Shown here piece after piece: positions 1-5,252 of a stretch of DNA of 5,637 nt. The position numbers and the translations under genes are program-made. Origin of the DNA: CAYNTH01 sp964427055 (lineage in GTDB: Archaea; Aenigmatarchaeota; Aenigmatarchaeia; CG10238-14; SCSR01); the NCBI GenBank assembly GCA_964427055.1, contig CAYRSQ010000052.1:1-5637 (forward strand), in the 5' to 3' direction. Within the stretch, counting starts at the first letter, position 1; every line of letters begins with the position of its first letter. The notes beneath the pieces are model-generated. The model saw only the letters and a program-made list of their open reading frames with translations. It was not told where the DNA came from and searched no databases.

Positions 1-86
1 AAAATCGGCCCCAAAACCGGTCTCGGGGGAAATGGGCCGCTGTGCAAAGGTCTCAAATCATGCTGCCGAGCAGGTATTTTAAAAAT
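1..86. other. Short non-coding flank after the flippase gene, possible insertion-sequence end
   Basis: No gene is visible here. On the minus strand the stretch just after the flippase stop reads GAGACCTTTGCACAG at about 43-57, followed by a G/C-rich tract up to the window edge. A GAGACCTTTGCAC-like sequence reminds me of the outer ends of some insertion sequences. I recall this only vaguely, and no transposase or second terminal repeat is visible. The small CTGC/GCAG inverted repeat near 63-73 has no T-tract and is not a convincing terminator. Confidence 0.2.
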
Positions 87-1472
87 TTATTTTACCGGAA
101 GATTTTTATAAGCCAACCTTGCTGCCGGAATAATATAGAACACGCCAAATCCGAAAATGGTTGCCCAGACAACACCCGCAGCCTGCCAAGAGTGCGCTAA
201 AACTATCTTGAGAATCAGTGTTGAAATGGCCGCGGCACCGTAGAAACCAAGCTGTTTTACGAGCGTGTATTGGTTGGCAAGGAAAACCGACATTGTAGAG
301 ATATAGGTTGATAATAATACCCCCAGTCCAATGCCTACAAGAAGCAATGTTGAAGGCACCAACGCCGGACCAACCCACCAGGCAATGATTTGTTTACCGA
401 AAACAACCAACGGTAGCGCTATAACAAGACTTACGCTCAAGCTCAGAATCAGCGCTCTATTTAAAGTGCGGCGGGCCCATGCAAAATCTTTGCGCGCCAT
501 TGCTTCGACGAAAGCAGGCCATAATGGGCCAATAAAGTATTGGGTAATCATAGTTATTGAAAACAATTTTTGGGTTACGGCTAGGCTTGTAACCATTGAA
601 GCGCCCAGCACCTGTGCAACAACAAGATTGTCACTGGAAAATGAGATCATCGCGAATATCTGGATTAGTAGAAATACCAGGCCTGAACCGGCTAATTTAC
701 GACCCTCTGACCAGTTAAATCCCGACCACCGGGGCAAAAGCCAGGGGCGCGACCAGCCGAATAGAACAATGCCGTTAAGCAATGTTGCCAATGTGGGACC
801 ACCCAACATCGCAAGCACAAGCCATGGAAGGCCTGCTTTGAAATATATTGCTAAAAGCAGGCCGATAAATCCGACCAGACTCCCTACAGTATACCAAAGA
901 CTCGGCACAAAACCTTCCTGATAACCTGTATAAATACGTTGAACAACACCCAGCGGCATGTTGATTGCGGCGAAAATGATAAATACCGCCATTGACTCGC
1001 CGGATTCTTTAATAGCAATATCTGAGACCACATTGAAAACACGTGGCCATGGAATAAACTGGTAGACCATGGCAAAGACCATTAACATTATGATCGCAAT
1101 GCCGAGCAGCATAAAAAAAGCGCTTGAAACGGATTTGCGCGCGGTCTCGTGATCATCCTTGCCGCTTGCTTTGGCAATGGCATTTAAAAGCCCACTGCCC
1201 ATCCCGAGGTCGGCAAATCCAAGCAGAGCAATCACGGAACTTATTGTCATCCACAAGCCGTATCTTTCTGCGCCGAGATAGTGAACAGCCAGGGGTACTG
1301 AAACAAGGGCTGTAGCAATGCCGATGCCTCGTGATAATATGGCGGAGAGCGAAGATAATAATACACGACGGTACCGCTCCTTGGAACGCCCTTCCAACGA
1401 AGACGTGTCGAAAGCACTGAACCGCATAACGGAGGCTACTTTTTGAACTGTCGCTACAAGATTAAAAACCAT
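87..1472 (-). CDS. Wzx-like polysaccharide flippase (oligosaccharide flippase family)
   Basis: A 461-residue multi-pass inner-membrane protein of the Wzx/polysaccharide-transport part of the MOP superfamily, which flips undecaprenyl-diphosphate-linked oligosaccharide to the periplasmic face. After a hydrophilic N-terminus of about 40 residues, hydrophobic segments run to the C-terminus, which is usual in number and spacing for this family. The most telling stretch is residues 58-94, with SVPLAVHYLGAERYGLW followed by a helix and GFADLGMGSGLLN, typical of the first two helices of Wzx-type proteins. The ATG at 1472 is supported by AAGGAAG at 1482-1488, 9 nt upstream. It is 74 nt downstream of the FkbM gene in the same direction, so co-transcription is plausible. 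A 60-nt sample (601-660) has 29 G/C, unlike the FkbM gene. The substrate cannot be told from sequence because this family diverges fast. Family call is confident. Confidence 0.9.
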   Translation of the reverse strand: MVFNLVATVQKVASVMRFSAFDTSSLEGRSKERYRRVLLSSLSAILSRGIGIATALVSVPLAVHYLGAERYGLWMTISSVIALLGFADLGMGSGLLNAIAKASGKDDHETARKSVSSAFFMLLGIAIIMLMVFAMVYQFIPWPRVFNVVSDIAIKESGESMAVFIIFAAINMPLGVVQRIYTGYQEGFVPSLWYTVGSLVGFIGLLLAIYFKAGLPWLVLAMLGGPTLATLLNGIVLFGWSRPWLLPRWSGFNWSEGRKLAGSGLVFLLIQIFAMISFSSDNLVVAQVLGASMVTSLAVTQKLFSITMITQYFIGPLWPAFVEAMARKDFAWARRTLNRALILSLSVSLVIALPLVVFGKQIIAWWVGPALVPSTLLLVGIGLGVLLSTYISTMSVFLANQYTLVKQLGFYGAAAISTLILKIVLAHSWQAAGVVWATIFGFGVFYIIPAARLAYKNLPVK

Positions 1473-1546
1473 TTACAAAAACTTCCTTACAGGCTCGAAC
1501 AAACTGGTAAAACCCCATAACCTTCGAGTATGTCAACATTAAGACG

Positions 1547-2272
1547 TTAAAGAACCTTGTTTATGGAGGAAATCATGCCAGTTCTATTAATATAAAACTC
1601 ATCACCATGAAGCACAGCTATTAATTTAAAGCCTTTACTCCGCATATACTTTCTTATCCTCCCATCGTCATAGTTATTCTCTACGCTTATCACACCATAA
1701 TATGTGTGTTCAAAATCAATATTTTTCAGTATGTCGAATTCGGACCCCTCAGTGTCAATGCTCAGGTAATCAACGTAGTTTATATTACTATCGCCGAGAA
1801 TGTCGTTTAATCTGACGCACTCAATTTCTATCTTTTCCTTTTCACCGCCATATAACTTCAATTCTTTCTCAATCCGCGCAATATGATGGGTGTCATATTT
1901 ATCAATCAAACCACTCAACATCTCACAGCGCCCCCCAATCTTTAAAAAAGTAGCTTTACCACTAAAATCAGCTACTCCGCATTTTTTACAGGTGCATTTT
2001 CTGTTTTCTATTAGCCTCTCATACGCATTCGGATTCGGTTCGAAGCAAAAACCAGTCCATCCCATATTCCTTTCAAGATAGTAGGTGTTACTGAATGTTA
2101 TACCATCGTTCGCCCCGATATCGACAAACAAGCCATTTTCCCGCTCTTTGAACAGTTTTTCAGCAAGGAATTGATCCTGACCATTCTGTGAATAAAAACC
2201 TGCCCTTTGGGGATAGTTCTTCCCATATATCGTGTTCTTAATCCTTCTAATTAATCTATTTTTAAAATCCAT
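1547..2272 (-). CDS. FkbM family SAM-dependent methyltransferase
   Basis: A 241-residue cytoplasmic class I methyltransferase of the FkbM type (Methyltransf_21). The family transfers a methyl group from S-adenosylmethionine, usually to a hydroxyl; in polysaccharide loci the target is normally a sugar or a glycolipid. Landmarks in order are SQNGQDQFL at 28-36, the SAM-binding motif FVDIGANDGITFSNT at 49-63, CFEPNPNAYERL at 76-87 (acidic residue expected to contact the SAM ribose) and SIDTEGSEFDIL at 171-182, a hallmark of FkbM proteins. There are no membrane segments. The ATG at 2272 has a strong AAGGAG at 2280-2285 with 7 nt spacing. Base use is clearly AT-richer than neighbours: 20 G/C in 1621-1680 against 32 in a 60-nt sample of the ligase gene. 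This suggests a separate acquisition. The flippase gene follows 74 nt downstream. Family confident, acceptor unknown. Confidence 0.9.
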   Translation of the reverse strand: MDFKNRLIRRIKNTIYGKNYPQRAGFYSQNGQDQFLAEKLFKERENGLFVDIGANDGITFSNTYYLERNMGWTGFCFEPNPNAYERLIENRKCTCKKCGVADFSGKATFLKIGGRCEMLSGLIDKYDTHHIARIEKELKLYGGEKEKIEIECVRLNDILGDSNINYVDYLSIDTEGSEFDILKNIDFEHTYYGVISVENNYDDGRIRKYMRSKGFKLIAVLHGDEFYINRTGMISSINKVL

Positions 2273-2279
2273 TCAACGT

Positions 2280-2285
2280 CTCCTT
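2280..2285 (-). promoter_or_regulatory. Ribosome binding site of the FkbM gene
   Basis: The minus strand reads AAGGAG, 7 nt before the ATG at 2272. It is the clearest Shine-Dalgarno sequence in the window and fixes that start. Confidence 0.75.
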
Positions 2286-2382
2286 AAAAAACTATTGCAT
2301 CACAGGGCATCGCACTCACGGTGCATAATGCAGACCTCAAAAACCAAATTGGATAAACCGACATTCTCCATATCAAGAAAAA

Positions 2383-2395
2383 GTCAGGGACAGTC
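2383..2395 (-). repeat. Degenerate GACTGTCCCTGAC motif in the gap before the FkbM gene
   Basis: The minus strand reads GACTGTCCCTGAC followed by a short T run. It resembles, imperfectly, the GGGGACTGTCCCC-type palindromes I recall near REP-associated transposases in other genomes. The left arm here (GGCGAC) no longer pairs fully. The rest of the gap 2273-2417 holds no gene and only weak inverted repeats. Low confidence because there is one copy and no nearby transposase. Confidence 0.25.
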
Positions 2396-2417
2396 GCCAA
2401 TCACCCCCACTATGGGA

Positions 2418-2687
2418 TTAAGGCTGTAAAGCATTCGCCATTGCTCCGGGACGGCTTTTTACTTCGCAGCCGTGTTCGAAGTATTTCCTGATTTTGTCGT
2501 CGTCGAGGATGCCGAAGCAGTCTATGATCGCGGTGGGGGCGCCTGTCGCTTTCACGATGTATTCGGGGTCAAGGTCGAGGTATTCACTGTGTCTCACTGC
2601 GAGGACAACGGCGTCGGATCCCATGAGGGTGGCCGGCAGGTCTTTCGTTACCCTGATGTTCTGGAGGGGAAAGGGGACGCTACCCTT
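2418..2687 (-). pseudogene. C-terminal remnant of a UDP/GDP-sugar dehydrogenase
   Basis: The open frame runs from just after a TAA at 2688-2690 to a TAA at 2418 and keeps only the end of the UDP-glucose/GDP-mannose dehydrogenase C-terminal domain. Conserved text starts at about LQNIRVTKDLPATLMGSD and continues through AVVLAVRHSEYLDL, IIDCFGILDD and the closing FEHGCEVK. Full-length members have about 400-450 residues, with an N-terminal Rossmann NAD domain and a catalytic cysteine in the middle. All of that is missing, so the fragment cannot be active. These enzymes oxidise UDP-sugars (for example UDP-GlcNAc or UDP-ManNAc) to uronic acids for capsule or O-antigen. The ending SRPGAMANALQP after GCEVK also departs from the usual GLGRGHI-like continuation I recall. 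Upstream sequence changes abruptly into interspersed repeats, so deletion or repeat insertion at about 2660-2690 is the likely cause. An ATG at 2624 lies inside the conserved part and is not a real start. Confidence 0.8.
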
Positions 2688-2752
2688 TTACTTTTCTTCT
2701 CTGCCCTCACGCAAAGGCGCAAAGCCGCTAATACTAATAATAGTGCATGAAT

Positions 2753-2782
2753 CTCTGTGCCCCACGGAGAGGGCACGCTACT
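2753..2782 (+). repeat. 30-nt hairpin repeat, copy A
   Basis: Reads CTCTGTGCCCCACGGAGAG and on to GGGCACGCTACT. Its reverse complement matches 4430-4459 at 28 of 30 positions, so the two copies are inverted. CTCTGTG can pair with CACGGAG across a short C-rich loop using one wobble pair. Confidence 0.7.
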
Positions 2783-2788
2783 TCTGTT

Positions 2789-2844
2789 CTGTCTGGATAC
2801 ACGATCCCGATGCTTCTCTTCTCTTCCGGGTACACGATCCCGAT
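2789..2844 (+). repeat. TACACGATCCCGAT repeats, two direct copies
   Basis: TACACGATCCCGAT occurs exactly at 2798-2811 and 2831-2844, with a C/T-rich spacer (CTTCTCTTCTCTTCC). A third copy with one change (TACACAATCCCGAT) is at 5232-5245. The preceding CTGTCTGG at 2789-2796 is also shared with 5223-5230, so the repeat unit is at least 23 nt. Confidence 0.7.
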
Positions 2845-2860
2845 TTGATGAGATGACAAA

Positions 2861-2895
2861 GAGATTGCCGCGTCCCTGCGCTCCTCGCAATGACA
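2861..2895 (+). repeat. Modular repeat, GAGATTGCC-type unit, copy 1
   Basis: Begins GAGATTGCCGCGTCC and ends TCGCAATGACA. It pairs with the unit at 4484-4525, which starts GAGATTGCCACGTCC and ends TCGAAATGACA but has a different middle. The right end is shared with the AAGATTT-type units. Confidence 0.65.
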
Positions 2896-2931
2896 GGCTC
2901 TCTAAATCGGGTCATGCCACCGAGAATCCTC

Positions 2932-3043
2932 AAGATTTTTCACATTCGTTCGAAATGACAGAGGACGGACGTCAAGATTTCTCTCTTAAGATTTCTCGTC
3001 GTTTCACTCCTCGAAATGACAAACAATATCGTTCGAAATGACA
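2932..3043 (+). repeat. Cluster of AAGATTT...TCGAAATGACA modular repeat units
   Basis: Units at 2932-2960 and 2988-3021 start AAGATTT and end TCGAAATGACA with different middles. An extra left end AAGATTTCTC sits at 2974-2983 and a lone right end TCGAAATGACA at 3033-3043. Two more complete units lie at 4346-4384 and 5253-5291. Confidence 0.7.
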
Positions 3044-3046
3044 GGG

Positions 3047-4291
3047 TTATTGTCCATTGTCGATGGGGAGCGGCGCTGCGATAAGGGCGGCGAGGACGGT
3101 AAACAGGAGCGCGTTGGCCGGGATGTGGAGGTTGAAGTCGCTGATGCTGTGCACAAGTATTGCCGTTATCCCGGTCATGGCGCCGATGGTAATACCCCGG
3201 ACCAGACGGCTGGGGTTTTGCATCTTTCTGAATCCCTTCCGGTAGAGGGCGATAATCATCCAAGTTATGACTGCGATCAATGGCAGGCCTGCCTCGGAGA
3301 TGAAGTGGAGGTAATCGTTGTGAGCCATGAAATAACGCGCCCCTTGGCCGGGCGGCTGATATTGGGTAAAAACCGTAGCAAAGGTGCCGGGGCCCGCTCC
3401 CAGCAGGGGATAATCTTCTATCATCTCAGCCACACCGCCCCAGACCGTTACCCGGGCGCTAAAGCTTGGTGTTTCAGTCTTCTGATCAAGGGTGCGGATT
3501 CGCTCCACCACCGGGGTGCTCGCCAGGATAATAACCACCGCCACTAAAAATCCGCCTGCCAGGGCCGCGATCAGTTTTTTCCCGGTAAAGTAGCGGTTTG
3601 TCAGGAGAACAATCGCCATGAAGGTCAGGCCAACGAGTGACCCGATCCAGCCTCCACGGGATAGACTGAGGATTAAGGCAATAAGGATTAAAAGGGTTAG
3701 GTAACAAAGGGTAAAGAGTTTACCCGTTCTATAACCTAACAGGAAAAGTCCCAGGATGAGGGGAAGCACCATTTCCATATAGCCGGCGAGGTGATTGTAA
3801 TTCCCATAGGTGGAGGTGAGAAAATCGGGAACGTGCCTGAGATCGCCATAGTCCCAGAAGGGAAAGGGATTGATGCCGAATTTCTTACACAGGCCGAACA
3901 CGGAGAGAAAGGTCGCCACCCCGATAATCAGATAGATAAGCTGTTTGAAATTAGCTCTGGTGCGAACGGTGTGGATTATCAGATAGAAAATTACCACATA
4001 GTTAATGAGCATAACCATTGCCCAGAGGCTTGCTTGACGATACTGTGAGAAAACAGCTGACAGGATTACTAGGATTAGCAGGATTAGCAGGGGCAGATCT
4101 AAAGGCGTTTTGATCCATTCCCATTTACCGGTCAGGCTCTTTTCGATGAGAAAGGCGGTCAGGGCTATCAGGGTGACCATCTGGATGATCGTCACGGCCC
4201 AGCCCTGGACGGAGCCGCGGGCCAGGGGGGTGAAGATGAGGAGGGCGTAGAGGGCGTAGCGCATTATGAATGATGGATGGTGAAGGTTCAT
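3047..4291 (-). CDS. O-antigen ligase/polymerase family membrane protein (Wzy_C/WaaL-like)
   Basis: A 414-residue protein with about ten or more membrane segments and one large hydrophilic loop near residues 260-330, the plan of Wzy_C (PF04932) proteins. These act at the periplasmic face, joining lipid-linked glycan to lipid A core or polymerising it. Family-like stretches are TYGNYNHLAGYMEM (161-174), LSLSRGGWIG (208-217), RVTVWGGVAEM with YPLLGAGPGTF (280-304, Arg280 a candidate functional residue) and AHNDYLHFISEAGL (323-336, His324 a candidate catalytic or conserved histidine). There is no C-terminal TPR region, seen in some relatives. The start is uncertain: neither the ATG at 4291 nor an in-frame ATG at 4264 (residue 10) has a visible Shine-Dalgarno, and the 4291 ATG lies in a 14-nt sequence repeated at 5339-5352. 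I favour 4264 but give the longest frame. Ligase versus polymerase cannot be decided. Confidence 0.88.
   Translation of the reverse strand: MNLHHPSFIMRYALYALLIFTPLARGSVQGWAVTIIQMVTLIALTAFLIEKSLTGKWEWIKTPLDLPLLILLILVILSAVFSQYRQASLWAMVMLINYVVIFYLIIHTVRTRANFKQLIYLIIGVATFLSVFGLCKKFGINPFPFWDYGDLRHVPDFLTSTYGNYNHLAGYMEMVLPLILGLFLLGYRTGKLFTLCYLTLLILIALILSLSRGGWIGSLVGLTFMAIVLLTNRYFTGKKLIAALAGGFLVAVVIILASTPVVERIRTLDQKTETPSFSARVTVWGGVAEMIEDYPLLGAGPGTFATVFTQYQPPGQGARYFMAHNDYLHFISEAGLPLIAVITWMIIALYRKGFRKMQNPSRLVRGITIGAMTGITAILVHSISDFNLHIPANALLFTVLAALIAAPLPIDNGQ
3049..3061 (+). repeat. ATTGTC direct repeat at the ligase stop codon
   Basis: ATTGTCCATTGTC is a 6-nt motif repeated with one spacer base. It overlaps the ligase stop and encodes its last residues (DNGQ). 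It may be the edge of the adjoining repeat region rather than ancestral coding sequence. Confidence 0.35.
4062..4088 (-). repeat. Three 9-nt tandem units inside the ligase gene
   Basis: AGGATTACT, AGGATTAGC, AGGATTAGC run head to tail on the plus strand and encode part of a Leu/Ile-rich membrane helix (LILLILVILS region). The unit length keeps the frame, so slippage would lengthen or shorten the helix by three residues. Confidence 0.6.
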
Positions 4292-4309
4292 AGTAAGATA
4301 TGGAAGAGC

Positions 4310-4337
4310 AATGTTTAATGATAAATGTTTAATGTTG
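4310..4337 (+). repeat. 14-nt tandem repeat AATGTTTAATG-NNN, two units
   Basis: AATGTTTAATGATA is followed directly by AATGTTTAATGTTG, sharing the first 11 bases. It lies in the upstream gap of the ligase gene. Confidence 0.6.
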
Positions 4338-4345
4338 AATTAAAA

Positions 4346-4404
4346 AAGATTTCTCATCCCGATAAATCGGGATTCGGAATGACAAGATTAAAAGCTGATG
4401 GCTG
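4346..4404 (+). repeat. 59-nt direct repeat with hairpin, left copy
   Basis: Matches 5253-5311 at 56 of 59 positions by hand alignment (differences at 4377, 4386 and 4398). Inside is a perfect 8-bp stem, ATCCCGAT-AA-ATCGGGAT. No T-tract follows on either strand, so it does not look like an intrinsic terminator. With its partner it brackets the toxin-antitoxin module. Confidence 0.8.
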
Positions 4405-4429
4405 GTAGCCGGTGGCTGACGGGTAAATG

Positions 4430-4472
4430 AGTAGCGCGCCCTCTCTGTGGGGCACAGAGGCCCCCACGCTAC
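4430..4472 (+). repeat. 30-nt hairpin repeat, copy B, with outer palindrome arms
   Basis: Positions 4430-4459 are the inverted partner of 2753-2782 (28 of 30). Here CTCTGTG (4443-4449) pairs perfectly with CACAGAG (4453-4459) over a GGG loop, and an outer GTAGCG (4431-4436) pairs with CGCTAC (4467-4472). The whole element can fold as a two-part stem. Confidence 0.7.
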
Positions 4473-4483
4473 GATGACCGGAA

Positions 4484-4525
4484 GAGATTGCCACGTCCAC
4501 GATTTCATCGGGATTCGAAATGACA
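4484..4525 (+). repeat. Modular repeat, GAGATTGCC-type unit, copy 2
   Basis: Starts GAGATTGCCACGTCC and ends TCGAAATGACA. The middle (ACGATTTCATCGGGAT) differs from the copy at 2861-2895 and borrows the ATCGGGAT half of the hairpin found in the AAGATTT-type units. Confidence 0.65.
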
Positions 4526-4570
4526 GCAACCGATGGAGTTGATCTATTATTGTCTGTCAAAAAAGAGTCA

Positions 4571-4891
4571 TTAGGGGGTCAGGTTTTCCTTATTGTCGTT
4601 ATTGGTCGGGTTGCGGGTTGAAGCTGAACGATATATTTCCTTGTCCCGTCTCGGTCCCACGGCCAGAACAAAGACTATTACTTTTTTGTTGAGAACCTGA
4701 TAAACGACTCTAAAATCTCCTATTCTCAGTTTTCGGAAGCCTTTGAGATTGTTTGATAATGGTGATCCAAATTTTTCAGGGGCAGTGGTAAGTTTTTTAT
4801 CGATTGTCAACATGATTCGTTTTGCAGCGGCAGGCCCCACACTTTTCAGGTCATTATCAACGTCTTTATGGTAAACTATTCCCCATGTCAT
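4571..4891 (-). CDS. relE: RelE family mRNA-interferase toxin
   Basis: A 106-residue toxin of the RelE/ParE superfamily, closest in appearance to true RelE, a ribosome-dependent mRNA endonuclease neutralised by its antitoxin. The core GFRKLRIGDFRVVYQV (51-66) and VLAVGPRRDKEIY (75-87) matches the E. coli RelE C-terminal half closely. Residues corresponding to catalytic Lys54, Arg61, Arg81 and Tyr87 are present; E. coli Lys52 falls on Phe52, with Arg53 next to it. The ATG overlaps the antitoxin stop as ATGA (4888-4891), and there is no strong ribosome site, so translation is probably coupled to the antitoxin. Residues 89-106 extend past the usual end of the fold, are hydrophilic, and are partly encoded by a CGGGTTG tandem repeat (4607-4620), suggesting a repeat-derived tail. 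Family call is strong; activity is untested. Confidence 0.9.
   Translation of the reverse strand: MTWGIVYHKDVDNDLKSVGPAAAKRIMLTIDKKLTTAPEKFGSPLSNNLKGFRKLRIGDFRVVYQVLNKKVIVFVLAVGPRRDKEIYRSASTRNPTNNDNKENLTP
4607..4620 (+). repeat. CGGGTTG tandem pair at the 3' end of the toxin gene
   Basis: Two 7-nt units lie side by side inside the part of the reading frame that codes for the toxin's extra C-terminal tail. On the minus strand they read CAACCCGCAACCCG. Confidence 0.55.
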
Positions 4892-5157
4892 TTTGTATAG
4901 TTATCCATCATTTCGTCATGGGATATGGTCTCCAGAGGATTAAAGTTTTGAATGCGGACCAGCGCAAGCGCTGTGAGTCTAAGATCTTCTATCTCTTCTT
5001 CCATTGCTTCGTAAGATTCAACTGACATAAGAATTGCTTTGGGAGAATTATTTTTCAGAATGATTAATTTGTCAGTTTCGCCGGTTTCAATGGAATTGAG
5101 CGTTGCAGCTGTGTTCTTTGAAAGCTGTGTAGATGATAGATAATTTTTTATTTGCAC
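4888..5157 (-). CDS. Phd/YefM-type antitoxin of the RelE module
   Basis: With a GTG start at 5157 this is an 89-residue antitoxin, the usual length for Phd/YefM proteins. They bind operator DNA through the N-terminus and wrap the toxin with a flexible C-terminus. The N-terminal part shows the family pattern: LSSTQLSKNTAATLNSIE, then LIILKNNSPKAILMSVESYE, an acidic helix EEEIEDL, and a polar tail ending MMDNYTK. The open frame extends to a TTG at 5238, but I reject that start. The extra 27 residues are Asn/Cys/Tyr-rich, the TTG lies inside a TACACAATCCCGAT repeat, and a good promoter would place the transcript start at about 5184, downstream of it. AAGGTG at 5163-5168 sits 5 nt before the GTG. 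The toxin follows with a 4-nt overlap, antitoxin first, the common TA order. Confidence 0.88.
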   Translation of the reverse strand: MQIKNYLSSTQLSKNTAATLNSIETGETDKLIILKNNSPKAILMSVESYEAMEEEIEDLRLTALALVRIQNFNPLETISHDEMMDNYTK

Positions 5158-5162
5158 AATGA

Positions 5163-5168
5163 CACCTT
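5163..5168 (-). promoter_or_regulatory. Ribosome binding site deciding the antitoxin GTG start
   Basis: The minus strand reads AAGGTG, 5 nt before GTG at 5157-5155. It is the only Shine-Dalgarno-like sequence near a sensible start for the antitoxin. Confidence 0.6.
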
Positions 5169-5181
5169 TTTTATTGTTGTA

Positions 5182-5219
5182 ATTATCATGATAATAACAC
5201 TCATTATTGCATTCGTCAA
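5182..5219 (-). promoter_or_regulatory. Sigma70-type promoter with overlapping palindromic operator for the toxin-antitoxin module
   Basis: On the minus strand TTGACG (5219-5214) and TATTAT (5196-5191) are separated by exactly 17 nt, each one base from consensus. A perfect 14-bp palindrome ATTATCATGATAAT (5182-5195) overlaps the -10 and the expected transcript start at about 5184. That is the right place for autorepression by the antitoxin or TA complex. The leader would be roughly 27 nt long. The promoter call is fairly good; operator use is inferred from TA-module biology. Confidence 0.65.
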
Positions 5220-5222
5220 TAT

Positions 5223-5245
5223 CTGTCTGGGTACACAATCCCGAT
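5223..5245 (+). repeat. TACACAATCCCGAT repeat, third copy
   Basis: CTGTCTGGGTACACAATCCCGAT matches 2789-2811 with two changes. It lies directly upstream of the antitoxin promoter and covers the rejected TTG start at 5238. Confidence 0.65.
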
Positions 5246-5252
5246 TTGATTT

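Larger units (their letters stand above)
2688..3046. repeat. Gene-free mosaic of interspersed repeats between the ligase gene and the dehydrogenase remnant
   Basis: About 360 nt without a credible gene. In order it holds: a GCGCCTTTGCGTGAGG-like element on the minus strand (2705-2720), of a kind I recall scattered in many bacterial genomes; the 30-nt hairpin element (2753-2782); two TACACGATCCCGAT copies (2798-2811, 2831-2844); a GAGATTGCC-type unit (2861-2895); AAGATTT-type units ending in TCGAAATGACA (2932-2960, 2988-3021); and a lone right end (3033-3043). Open frames crossing this region on either strand have low-complexity, non-protein-like translations and are read-through of repeats. 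Confidence 0.8.
4292..4570. repeat. Gene-free repeat mosaic between the toxin and ligase genes
   Basis: About 280 nt without a credible gene. From left it holds two 14-nt tandem units beginning AATGTTTAATG (4310-4323, 4324-4337), an AAGATTT-type unit (4346-4404) with an ATCCCGAT hairpin, a GCTGATGGCTGGTAGCC-like low-complexity stretch (about 4394-4418), the 30-nt hairpin element copy B (4430-4459) and a GAGATTGCC-type unit (4484-4525). Overlapping minus-strand open frames here translate as repeat sequence, not as a protein family. No promoter for the ligase gene was recognised. Confidence 0.75.

Noticed and set aside
331..921. Plus-strand open frame of 196 codons
   Set aside because: It is antisense to the flippase gene, which has clear family motifs, a ribosome site and membrane segments; the plus-strand translation has none.
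1505..1536. Promoter for the flippase gene based on a perfect TTGACA at 1536-1531
   Set aside because: No acceptable -10 hexamer lies 16-18 nt downstream (best matches about 3 of 6), and the gene can be read from the FkbM transcript.
2418..2890. Overlapping open frames of 80-120 codons on both strands
   Set aside because: Apart from the dehydrogenase remnant, their translations come from interspersed repeats or from the antisense of the remnant and show no family-like motif.
2861..3043. CRISPR array, because a short motif recurs at intervals
   Set aside because: The repeat core is only about 11 nt, spacing is irregular, the left parts vary, and there are no cas genes.
3038..3547. Plus-strand open frame of 169 codons
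   Set aside because: It is antisense to the ligase-like gene and begins inside a repeat.
4357..4374. ATCCCGAT-AA-ATCGGGAT as an intrinsic terminator
   Set aside because: The stem is perfect but no T-tract follows on either strand, and the same stem occurs at 5264-5281 as part of a repeat unit.
4329..4560. Two overlapping minus-strand open frames upstream of the ligase gene
   Set aside because: They read through the hairpin element and the modular repeats; similar translations are a known artefact of such repeats.
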